From assembly GCA_001509375.1 (NCBI GenBank), contig LGFT01000017.1, positions 1-34,660 on the forward strand: DNA of 34,660 nucleotides. The letters are read 5' to 3'. Position numbers and translations under genes: made by a program. The DNA is from Methanothrix harundinacea. Lineage in GTDB: Archaea; Halobacteriota; Methanosarcinia; Methanotrichales; Methanotrichaceae. This document shows, one piece after another, positions 1 to 6,807 of the stretch (position 1 is its first letter; every line of letters starts with the position of its first letter). Below the pieces are notes generated by a model. The model was given only the letters and a program-made list of their open reading frames with translations. It searched no databases and was not told where the DNA came from.

Positions 1-75
1 TCGTGCATGATGGAAAAGTCTATTAGGGTTCTCATGGAAGTTAAATATAGTAATAATAGTATATAAACTTAACCA

Positions 76-345
76 TTGATTAGGTTTTTCGAAATCCTCG
101 TAGAACGACTAATCGAGTATTTTAAGGGAAATTACAAAAAACCCAAGCGTCCTTTGGAGATTAATTCATTAAAAATGGCCTACGTTGGTTTAACAAGGCC
201 CACTCATTTATTATGTGTGGCCGCTCATGAAAAAAGCGTTTTTGGAAATGAAACCGATTTGGAACGTGCGGGATGGGAACTTATACCGTTGAGTTCGTCC
301 AAACATAACTTAAACGCACAAAGTAATTGGGATCATTGGTATTAA
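76..345 (+). pseudogene. C-terminal remnant of a UvrD/Rep-type (superfamily 1) helicase
   Basis: Only about 89 residues are readable, from a weak TTG. Residues 34-47 (MAYVGLTRPTHLLC) match motif VI at the end of UvrD/PcrA-like helicases, whose arginine contacts the ATP gamma-phosphate. Walker A, Walker B and all earlier motifs are missing, and the same frame upstream has two stops (TAA around 64 and 70), so this is a fragment and not a functional helicase. The sequence is AT-rich, unlike the GC-rich genes from 2.5 kb onward, which suggests horizontal origin. An IS begins about 17 bases after its stop. The 'TRPTHLLC' form of motif VI followed by a GW dipeptide is reminiscent of helicases paired with OLD-family nucleases in defence islands, but that link is only a resemblance. 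Confidence 0.6.
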
Positions 346-361
346 TTTTTTATCCTGACCT

Positions 362-1940
362 CCCCAGCGTTTAGGCACACATATGAAGAGCGTCGATGAT
401 TTCTCGCTGCCTTTTGGATATCTCAGTGGTAATCTTCTCTCCATTCGGCAAGACCATAATCTTAATTTTTTCCAGCTCAGTAAGCAATCCTTCGACGGAG
501 TATCTTTTATTCAGCTCCGCATCAATCATCATCTTCATCAACTTCATCCTCAATATCAAGGCGATGAATGCGATAAACAGATATCCTCTTAGACTGCTGT
601 TAGTCCTCAGGTTGGTTGGCATCAACTCGATGTCATACTTTAACACGTCGAATCCCTTTTCGACTACATCCTTGCTTCGATAAAGTGAGAGACATTCCAT
701 CCAAGAAAACTCGCCTCGAAAAAGCAGAATAAACTTGCCCATTTTATTAACTGCGTGAGAGACTGCGTTTTTTCTGAGCGATACATGGAACTTGCCGTCT
801 ATCGCTTTCCACTCGATGAACTTGGCATCCCTCTTTGCCGTTGCCCTGAAGACATCGCCAGGGTCCATCCAAGGTTTTAGGCTCTTGGACTTTAGCACTT
901 CCATCAGATCATATAACCGCTTATAGAATGTGTTTCTCTCCTGCTGCTCTCGTTTCTGATCGTAAAATGCGTATCCGTCCAACCTATTCTCACCTATATC
1001 AATGCTCATGGGCATCACAAAGAGCGGCTCTTTTTCGTAGAGCCTCAGATGCTCAGGGTCGTCGATGCGCTTGTGGATAGCAGATATCGCTTCTTTGACG
1101 TTCTTTAGATTGCTAGTTGGCGGAATGATGAACGACAAATCAGCAGACACCATCTCCTCGATGTTATCGGTTGAGAAGAAAACCCTATCCATGATCAGGG
1201 TATAGTTTCTAACTCCCTGGGCCTTCATTTTCTTGACAGTGTTCTTGAGCGTAGATACATCTGCAATGCTTCCCGGATAGAGATCGTACATTACCGGTAT
1301 GCCCAGATCTTTATCGACGATCAGGGACAAGTTGATCTGGGGCAGGTCGAGACCATCTCGGTTATAACCGTATTCCAAAAGGCTGATGCTCTGAGAGTAA
1401 GATGACAAGGAGGTTATATCGTAGACCAGCGTGCTGCACGTCGATATTTGCTCAATGAGTTTGCGAGAGAACTCAAGATTCGCAGTTCCTTCACCGATAT
1501 GGCTTAACAGTCTAGAAAGGCTCTGGGATGATAAAGGAAGATCGGGATGGTCTTCAGATAAGATCGTACCTTCATACCAGCTCTGAATATGGGTTAGTGC
1601 TCGTGGACGTGTGGCGAAGTTCATTGCCAAAGTTAAAATAGGCCAGACTTCTTTGCCAGGCACGACACCAGAGAGGACCTTTTCCAGTTCAAGGTCTTCC
1701 GCGATCTTTTTTAGCGGGACAAATTCGCCATGCGACAACACTTTCTTCGGTATTTGGTCGACGGAGCGGACCTTGACCGGAACACCGTTGACGTTCTTTC
1801 CAAGATACTTGCTCTTCTGGCGAATCTTCTTCTTTTCTTTATCGTAATAGGGGGTTATCTCATAAAGATATTCCTGGCCATTTATCTTCTTGATGCGAGT
1901 GAACGATTTCATATGCATATTTAGGCACATAATACTGGCG
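362..1940 (-). mobile_element. Insertion sequence, IS4/IS1634-like, about 1.58 kb
   Basis: A single transposase gene fills this stretch. Imperfect terminal inverted repeats are visible: reading inward, the left end has CCCCAGCGTT (362-371) and the right end CGCCAGTATT (1940-1931), about 8 of 10 identical and weaker further in. A short direct similarity, GTGCCTAAA on the minus strand, lies inside both ends. No convincing target-site duplication could be read, so the exact borders are uncertain by several bases. The element separates an AT-rich helicase remnant from a HAD pseudogene that lacks its 5' end. Confidence 0.65.
371..1918 (-). CDS. IS1634-like DDE transposase
   Basis: About 515 residues from the ATG at 1918. 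An ATG at 1912 is equally possible; the longer frame to 1993 would run through the IS end, so I did not use it. The N-terminus (FTRIKKINGQEYLYE...) and the following KKIRQKSKYLGK are typical of IS1634/IS4-type transposases. Likely catalytic acidic residues sit in LVYDITSLSS (first D), LIMDRVFFS (second D) and YRSKDVVEKGFDVLK (the E, in a YREK-like signature) near the C-terminus. The frame is uninterrupted and the length is normal, so the enzyme may be active. It would cut and rejoin the element ends. Family membership is firm as a DDE transposase, less so as IS1634 specifically. Confidence 0.85.
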   Translation of the reverse strand: MHMKSFTRIKKINGQEYLYEITPYYDKEKKKIRQKSKYLGKNVNGVPVKVRSVDQIPKKVLSHGEFVPLKKIAEDLELEKVLSGVVPGKEVWPILTLAMNFATRPRALTHIQSWYEGTILSEDHPDLPLSSQSLSRLLSHIGEGTANLEFSRKLIEQISTCSTLVYDITSLSSYSQSISLLEYGYNRDGLDLPQINLSLIVDKDLGIPVMYDLYPGSIADVSTLKNTVKKMKAQGVRNYTLIMDRVFFSTDNIEEMVSADLSFIIPPTSNLKNVKEAISAIHKRIDDPEHLRLYEKEPLFVMPMSIDIGENRLDGYAFYDQKREQQERNTFYKRLYDLMEVLKSKSLKPWMDPGDVFRATAKRDAKFIEWKAIDGKFHVSLRKNAVSHAVNKMGKFILLFRGEFSWMECLSLYRSKDVVEKGFDVLKYDIELMPTNLRTNSSLRGYLFIAFIALILRMKLMKMMIDAELNKRYSVEGLLTELEKIKIMVLPNGEKITTEISKRQREIIDALHMCA

Positions 1941-1942
1941 GT

Positions 1943-2505
1943 CTCCGGCTCCAGGCCTTCGGCTCCACTGATGAAAATTTTGGAAATATACAAAAATGAT
2001 GGCGAGTTCTATCCCCGAGCCGAGGATGTCCTGGCCCTCCTCTCGAAGAAGTACGACTTGGTCGTCGCCTCCAACATAGCCACTTAGTTCGTCTAGTTCG
2101 AGCTTGGGAGCCTCCGCCACCACTTCTGCGCGATCATCCGTCGCCTCCAAGTTCGGGAAGGTGAAGGACTCTTCCGAGTCCTTTTTCGACCTCTGCCGCT
2201 ACTTCAATGCTGAGCCTGAAGAGGTGGCCCACATCGACGATCACCGCTACTTCGACTTTCCAGGATGGCAGAAAGAAGGCGGCATCGACAGATCTGATGG
2301 AGGGCAGGGTGGAGGGAGAGGATGTGGATGAGGATGTGGATGAGGATGTGGATGAGGATGTGGATGAGGATGTGGATGAGGGTGTGGATGAGGGTGTGGA
2401 TGAGGGTGTGGATGAGGATGTGGATGAGGATGTGGATGAGGATGTGGATGAGGATGAGACAATCGATGGACCATTATTTATTCGGGAATCTTCATATCGC
2501 GGATC
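1943..2505 (+). pseudogene. Broken HAD-superfamily hydrolase
   Basis: Pieces of one HAD-like protein lie in successive frames. From 1971, KILEIYKND...FYPRAEDVLALL then YDLVVASN matches the region around HAD motif II (hydrophobic strand ending S/T-N). That frame then meets TAG at 2085 and again at 2094, where GAG codons would restore it. After a shift near 2140 the frame reads SSVASKFGKVKDSSESFF, then EPEEVAHIDDHRYFDF, the motif III lysine and motif IV acidic region (usually HIGDH..D). A further shift leads into the DVDE repeat. The 5' part with the catalytic DxDGT motif is absent, consistent with truncation by the adjoining IS. I infer a dead gene; several sequencing errors in one gene would be the alternative. 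Confidence 0.5.
2321..2452. repeat. 12-bp minisatellite, 11 tandem units
   Basis: Eleven consecutive units of GATGTGGATGAG, units 6 to 8 carrying GGTGTGGATGAG, followed by a half unit GATGAG (2453-2458). The unit has 6-bp internal structure (GATGTG/GATGAG). In the frame of the HAD remnant it reads as DVDE repeats with three GVDE units. All six frames stay open through it, which explains several spurious repeat ORFs such as a long His-Pro one on the minus strand. Length probably varies by slippage. Confidence 0.95.
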
Positions 2506-3384
2506 ATGTTCGTAGAGATCGGGACCGTCCGAAATTGCGTCGAAGCCGGCGACCTGCATCACCTCGCCCTCTTCAAGGATAGCATCAGCGAGATCCAGCT
2601 CAACAAAAAAGAGGATCTTCCGGCGTATTTCAGCCCCGAATACTCTCATTACCTCGTCGCCCACGCCCCCTTCGAGGCGTTGCCTTCGGAATACGGAAAG
2701 GAGTGGTCCATGAGGTTCTCCAGCCGCCTGGGGGTTTCGATAGTCGAGCGGATTGGGGCTGAGAGCGGCGCCATCTACGTCAAGGGGCTGATGGCTGCGA
2801 ACGGGTCGGAAGTCTACGCGGTCCTACCCTTCACCTCCATCGATGCAGCCGCCTCGGTGGATGCGACCTTCCCCGATCCCCGGCCCCTCTCCGCTAGAAG
2901 ACGGGCCTGGCCCAAGGTTCTCCCCGAATTGAAGGGGGAAAGGATCCTGGACGTCGGATGCGGCTTTGGGAGTCAGACCCTCGACGTCGGAGAGGCTAAC
3001 CCCTCCTCCCAGGTCTTCGGGATCGACATCTACGACCCCCAGATGTGTCAGGCGAGGATGAACGCCGAAGCGCTGGGGATAAAGAACGTCACCTTCAGAA
3101 CCGCCAGCGTCTACCGCCTCCCCTTCGAAGGCGGCTGCTTTGAGACTATCTACTCCTTCTTTATGCTCCACCACCTCGAGGATATCCCGAAAGGCCTCTC
3201 GGAGATCCGGCGCGTCCTCCGAGAGGAGGGGCGATATCTGGCGACAGAGCCCCTCGGCCACCACCACGGCCCGAACTACTCCGGGACCGAGTGGGCGCGG
3301 ATCTTCCGAGAGGCGGGATTTTCTGCGGAGGTGGAGGTGAGGGAAGAGGCGGTGATCATCAGGGCCCGGAAGGAAGACGAATAG
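2506..3384 (+). CDS. TrmO-like domain fused to a class I SAM methyltransferase
   Basis: 292 residues. Residues 137-285 are a class I methyltransferase: motif I ILDVGCGFG at 147-155, acidic post-I strand VFGIDIYD (169-176), post-motif FFMLHHLED (about 208-216), then a REEGRYLATEP strand. Residues 1-115 do not belong to that fold and resemble the TrmO/TsaA (UPF0066) tRNA m6t6A37 methyltransferase: EIGTVRN near the start, ISEIQL, YSHYLVAHA, and especially RLGVSIVERIG...YVKGLMAANGSEVYAVLPF, which parallels the RPNPIGLSVV...VKGLDALDGTP motif. The usual Pro-His-Arg-Pro-Asn part is degenerate (SSRLGVS), so this half may bind rather than catalyse. The substrate is unknown. The gene directly follows the HAD remnant; its ATG at 2506 is the first in frame after it. 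Confidence 0.75.
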   Translation: MFVEIGTVRNCVEAGDLHHLALFKDSISEIQLNKKEDLPAYFSPEYSHYLVAHAPFEALPSEYGKEWSMRFSSRLGVSIVERIGAESGAIYVKGLMAANGSEVYAVLPFTSIDAAASVDATFPDPRPLSARRRAWPKVLPELKGERILDVGCGFGSQTLDVGEANPSSQVFGIDIYDPQMCQARMNAEALGIKNVTFRTASVYRLPFEGGCFETIYSFFMLHHLEDIPKGLSEIRRVLREEGRYLATEPLGHHHGPNYSGTEWARIFREAGFSAEVEVREEAVIIRARKEDE

Positions 3385-3629
3385 ACAATTCTGAGGTGGG
3401 TCTCGGAAGGCGGAATATCTTCGCCACCATCGATCGGCGCAAGTAGCGATCCCCGGCGGCTCTGGGCGCGGATGGGTGGACGGCGCCGAAGGCGGGCGGG
3501 GCGACCCGACGTCCAGATCAACGGGAGCTGCCGGGCGACGGTTGTGGAAATTCGCCCCCGCTTCTTTCGGGAGATACCGCTAAAATACGATCTAGAAACG
3601 AGTAAACCTAAATATTCGGCTGACCAACG
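3385..3629. other. Convergent intergenic stretch, no feature seen
   Basis: 245 bases between the methyltransferase and the minus-strand MBL-fold gene. No convincing ORF, RNA or strong hairpin was found. Confidence 0.5.
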
Positions 3630-4607
3630 TCATTTTAATCGGTAACATCCTCCGTCCTCGGCGATTCTTACCGTCACCTTCGGTTTCTGAGCGAGGTCGG
3701 CGGCGGCATTCCAGTCATCATCGTCGGGGACGTGATCGTAAAAGCCTTCCAGGTAGTCGCCGAAGCCCGAGAGGTGGTTTAATAGAACCAGGACCTCCTC
3801 ATCCCCCGAGCACCATCGGTGGATTCTGGCCTTGTTCTCTTCAAGGCATGCGTGGTAGTTTCCTTTGGATCTGATGGTGTTTGAATCAAGGACGATACAG
3901 GCCGGATCTAGAAGATCTGGACTTTCGGCCACCCAATCTTCCATCGATTTGAAGTCGCCAGATATGACAACATTTCTGATTTGAAGGTCCTCTTTCTTCT
4001 CTGATCCAAATCTGAATATGAATAAGCACGATCCGGGAGCGTGTCTTGAATGGCGGACCGGGAGGGCCTTGAATTCCAGGGAAAAGAGATCTTCGGCTCT
4101 TACTTGTGGCTGGCCGGGCTGAATCGAGCCTTCGAGATTGACCGATTGCCAGAGGTCGTAGTTCGAGATCGGCGTCCAACGGACCAGACCTTCCAGGTAG
4201 CCGAACCTCGCCCTGATGCCGTCTTTGGGGTGGTGGAGGCAGTCCTCAGCTCCGACCACTGCGAGCGGCCGGAATATGCTCTTGGCCTCTTTGAAATCTC
4301 TTACGCCGTTTTTTACCATCAGGCCTCTCATCCTGCTGTTTGCGAGCCTGTCCAGATCTGAGACATGGTCGAAGTGGGGGTGGGTGAGAAAGAGGAGGTC
4401 TGGGGCAGAAACCCCTTTCTCAATCATCATCTCGACGCAGGGCGCCCCGGCATCGATCAGAATGTGGGCTCCTCTTCCGCGGTCTTCGCCCTCCTCAGAT
4501 ATTATGATCGATGTAGCAGTATGTCCTCGGCGCCTCCTCTCCGGCACCACCCCGAGCTCTCTTCCGAAGGGGCCTCCAGTCCCCCAGGTCCATATGTCGA
4601 TATTCAA
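3630..4607 (-). CDS. MBL-fold metallo-hydrolase
   Basis: 325 residues. The signature THPHFDHVSD at 75-84 is the HxHxDH metal-binding motif of the metallo-beta-lactamase fold. Further metal ligands are probably the His in LPVRHSRH and the Asp in VVISGDFKS, where an FRFG strand precedes as in tRNase Z/PQQB-like and cAMP phosphodiesterase-like members. ILIDAG (49-54) is the first conserved strand with Asp. The N-terminus starts at the fold (MNIDIWTWGTGGPFG), with the GTGGP loop often seen in phosphodiesterase-like members, so the start is plausible. Substrate cannot be told from the sequence. The neighbours are a convergent methyltransferase and a divergent secreted protein, so the context gives no pathway. 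Confidence 0.8.
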   Translation of the reverse strand: MNIDIWTWGTGGPFGRELGVVPERRRRGHTATSIIISEEGEDRGRGAHILIDAGAPCVEMMIEKGVSAPDLLFLTHPHFDHVSDLDRLANSRMRGLMVKNGVRDFKEAKSIFRPLAVVGAEDCLHHPKDGIRARFGYLEGLVRWTPISNYDLWQSVNLEGSIQPGQPQVRAEDLFSLEFKALPVRHSRHAPGSCLFIFRFGSEKKEDLQIRNVVISGDFKSMEDWVAESPDLLDPACIVLDSNTIRSKGNYHACLEENKARIHRWCSGDEEVLVLLNHLSGFGDYLEGFYDHVPDDDDWNAAADLAQKPKVTVRIAEDGGCYRLK

Positions 4608-4710
4608 GATGTCATCCCACCAGCCACCTAGATCTACAGGACTTTAACACCATCAACCAACTGCGTACTCTACAGTTTCTCCTCGGATCGTGGATTTTGC
4701 CGAAGACCAA

Positions 4711-4738
4711 AACCAAAGCCCCTAAACCAAAGCCCCTA
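4711..4738. repeat. 14-bp perfect tandem duplication
   Basis: AACCAAAGCCCCTA occurs twice back to back in the region between the divergent MBL-fold and secreted-protein genes. Its function is unknown; it is upstream of the presumed promoter of the plus-strand gene. Confidence 0.9.
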
Positions 4739-4783
4739 TGTTCTCTTGGAGTTCGGGAGATTTAAGCCATCCGAAACGATACA

Positions 4784-4828
4784 TTTTTTATTAAGAAACG
4801 AAATACAGAGATCCAAAGGGATCTTATG
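4784..4828 (+). promoter_or_regulatory. Putative TATA box and 5' hairpin before the secreted-protein gene
   Basis: The AT-rich run TTTTTTATTA (about 4784-4793) is TATA-like. About 30 bases on, AGATCC-AAAG-GGATCT (4809-4824) forms a perfect 6-bp hairpin that ends just before an ATG at 4826. The arrangement suggests that translation originally began at 4826. Confidence 0.4.
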
Positions 4829-4887
4829 GGGCGAGAGGGACGAAGGGGGCGACGATAAGCACAATTCTCTTCATCGCGTTTCTGGCG

Positions 4888-5541
4888 ATGGGCGAGGCTG
4901 CCGGAAATCCGGCCATCACCGAGCCGGTCCAAAGCGAGGACTTCTACAACAGGGTCAGGGCTTCGGGGACCGGCTACTTTGAGGTGGGTTCTTCGGTGGT
5001 GGACAGAAAGGTGGGGCTTGAGTATTACAGCTTCATGTACGGGAACGGCCATCTGGAGATGGACTCAAAGAGCGCCGTCTCCAACAAGGCCACCAACGTC
5101 CACGGAACATTGAACGGATCCGATGTCCCCCTGAACCTTCTTGAAGACATCAGAATGAGCTACTCCGGCAAGACGCCGATGGTGGGGATGAAGTACATCC
5201 ACTCCAACGACTTCTACGGGGGTATAGGAGCTGAGGTCTGGGAGTACTTCGAGGTGACTGAGATGGAGAGGATCCAGACCACCTACTTCGCTTCGACGGA
5301 TGCTGGATCTCAGGTTTCTGACCCAGTCAGCGCCGCAGCGGTGAGAAGCACAAGCCCCGCCCATCTGGTGGGGATGGATATGCAGTCCAGCTTCAATGGA
5401 ACCTGGGAGAGCGATTACAGGTGGCACAAGATCTTCTACAAGGATGCGAAAGAGCACCAGACCTTCTCCGGCGTCTTCGACGTCGAGAGGACTTTGAGGT
5501 TCCACGAAAGCGCCACCTTCAAGGGGATACCGGGGATCTGA
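4888..5541 (+). CDS. Uncharacterised, probably secreted protein with disrupted signal peptide
   Basis: 217 residues from the in-frame ATG at 4888; I recognise no family. The in-frame codons just upstream (4852-4887) encode TISTILFIAFLA, a clear hydrophobic signal-peptide core ending near the A-G-E-A-A residues, but this frame has no ATG, GTG or TTG before its stop at 4792. An ATG at 4826 with good promoter spacing reads MGREGRRG and would join the hydrophobic core if the G-run at 4845-4849 had one more base. I therefore infer a one-base loss, or a sequencing error, and a native protein of about 238 residues. The rest is rich in Tyr, Ser and Gly with no Cys, fitting an exported beta-rich protein of the sort common in Methanothrix-like genomes. 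Confidence 0.6.
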   Translation: MGEAAGNPAITEPVQSEDFYNRVRASGTGYFEVGSSVVDRKVGLEYYSFMYGNGHLEMDSKSAVSNKATNVHGTLNGSDVPLNLLEDIRMSYSGKTPMVGMKYIHSNDFYGGIGAEVWEYFEVTEMERIQTTYFASTDAGSQVSDPVSAAAVRSTSPAHLVGMDMQSSFNGTWESDYRWHKIFYKDAKEHQTFSGVFDVERTLRFHESATFKGIPGI

Positions 5542-5703
5542 AATCGGAAAGGAGGGAAGGACGGAAGATATGATGGGCGATGGGAGGGGAGGGACCGGGT
5601 CCGCCCAGAACCGCCTCTGACCACCTCGCTTGAATGTCGTCTCCACCAAGTAGATCCGCATATGAATAGAAGGCGCTTTACCGAGAAGATGTAGTCTTAA
5701 TCG

Positions 5704-6321
5704 ATGATCGATGACGTACATACACGACCGAGGATCTCACGAGGGAACATAGGGGCCTGCAGGACGGAAGAGCCCGAAACAGTAGACTGCGAAGGAAGAG
5801 CGGCTGAGTCCCTGAGGGCGATCCTGAGCCAGGAGAGGTTTATCAGAGGAAAGGCCGACAGGATCGGAGAGCTTCTCCTTATCGGGGTCGTCCGGGCAGG
5901 GCCCGACGGGATGGTGTGCGACAAATTCGACCGAGAGGACCGTCTGCCATTCAGAATTGATCCGCCATCAGGAGACATGAAGGGCGTCTCCTGGCACCTG
6001 ACCCTCACTTATGGCGGGCCCCTGGGCGACGCCCTGGGATCCAGGGCCCGCTGGTCGAACTCTGGCGAAGCCGCGGCCGAGTGCATCATCGACGCTGCAG
6101 GCCTCGCCGAGGCCCTCGCCTCAGGCAGGCTTATTTTCTTCTTCAGAGAGACTGCCGACTGGCTGGAGTCGGAGGTCCGGCCCCGGGGTCTCGCCACCCA
6201 GGATCGGATCAAAGAGGGAGCCGGGATCGCAAGGGATCTGGCCCGATATCTGGAGAGGTGGCATGAACGTTTGCAGGATCCAGGTCAAATGACGGGAGAA
6301 GATGCCAATCTGCGGAGCTGA
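5704..6321 (+). CDS. Hypothetical protein
   Basis: 205 residues from ATG 5704; the start is weakly supported and the first 25 residues look unlike the rest, so a later start is possible. It is a soluble, acidic-basic mixed protein with no signal peptide or membrane segment. The central part (VSWHLTLTYGG...ARWSNSGEAAAECIIDAAGLAEAL) has regular helix-strand character and codon usage matching neighbouring genes, which argues that it is real. I recognise no domain. It ends 19 bases into a second small ORF (6302) that follows in another frame, suggesting either translational coupling or a frameshifted tail. Confidence 0.5.
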   Translation: MIDDVHTRPRISRGNIGACRTEEPETVDCEGRAAESLRAILSQERFIRGKADRIGELLLIGVVRAGPDGMVCDKFDREDRLPFRIDPPSGDMKGVSWHLTLTYGGPLGDALGSRARWSNSGEAAAECIIDAAGLAEALASGRLIFFFRETADWLESEVRPRGLATQDRIKEGAGIARDLARYLERWHERLQDPGQMTGEDANLRS

Positions 6322-6445
6322 GCTTCCCGAGTCCCTGGAGGGACTTCCAAGAGATGAGGAGACGAAGGAAAAGAAGGAAAGAAGACGCCAACTCCAAGAA
6401 CGCCGTTTTTGCCTCCCAGATGAAGATGCAGATGCCAGGAGATGA
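6302..6445 (+). CDS. Small ORF, possibly the frameshifted tail of the preceding gene
   Basis: 47 codons from an ATG preceded at short distance by GGGAG. It reads MPICGAELPESLEGLP, then a strongly charged helix (DEETKEKKERRRQLQERR) and FCLPDEDADARR. The N-terminal CGAELP is reminiscent of small zinc-ribbon proteins but only single cysteines are present where pairs would be needed. Overlap with the end of the preceding gene is 20 bases. It may be a short coupled gene, a degraded zinc-ribbon protein, or chance. Confidence 0.25.
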   Translation: MPICGAELPESLEGLPRDEETKEKKERRRQLQERRFCLPDEDADARR

Positions 6446-6571
6446 ATATCGGCATTGAAGTCTTCGCCCTTCTGGCTTCGGGTTTTGGGCTCGGCTTCTC
6501 GCCGCCGAGCCTTTTCAGTCATCAGGCGGGATGAAAGATTGATTGGAATTTTGCTAGAGCTTCCTTTGGTT

Positions 6572-6766
6572 TTACTTCCGCCATATGGCAGCAGTAATGA
6601 TGATCAAAATAATTCCCGTGAGCTCTATCAGGGGCTCGATGCTCAGCTGGTTCGCATCGCTGTAGACGGCGGCCAAAAGGAGCAGAACGCTCCCAGCGAA
6701 GAGAGGATACCGCAGCTGGCGGGCACGTATATATCGGCTAATAGGCGATCACCGCTCCAGGTTCAT
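6572..6766 (-). pseudogene. Small two-helix membrane protein with an in-frame TGA
   Basis: From an ATG at 6766 the frame reads MNLER, then TGA (6751-6749), then about 58 more residues to TAA at 6572. The downstream part has two clear membrane helices, YPLFAGSVLLLLAAVY and LTGIILIIITAAIW, joined by a short polar loop (SDANQLSIEP) and ending IWRK. That pattern is hard to obtain by chance in non-coding DNA. No ATG, GTG or TTG follows the TGA before the first helix. It lies 41 bases after nadA on the same strand. I infer a recent nonsense change (CGA to TGA) or a sequencing error; selenocysteine is unlikely because the residue precedes any functional region and no insertion element was seen. Confidence 0.45.
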
Positions 6767-6807
6767 CTTTATCTCATAAGATACTTTTCGGTTGAGAAGT
6801 GCACACT

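Noticed and set aside
371-1940. Target-site duplication of the IS
   Set aside because: The flanks (…CCTGACCT on the left, GTCTCCGG… on the right) share no convincing direct repeat, so none is claimed.
2247-2474. Minus-strand His-Pro repeat ORF and plus-strand Met-Trp-Arg repeat ORF
   Set aside because: Both are alternate-frame readings of the 12-bp minisatellite, which has no stop in any frame.
6749-6751. Selenocysteine at the in-frame TGA
   Set aside because: The TGA precedes the first helix of a small membrane protein, there is no redox motif, and no selenocysteine insertion structure was seen downstream.
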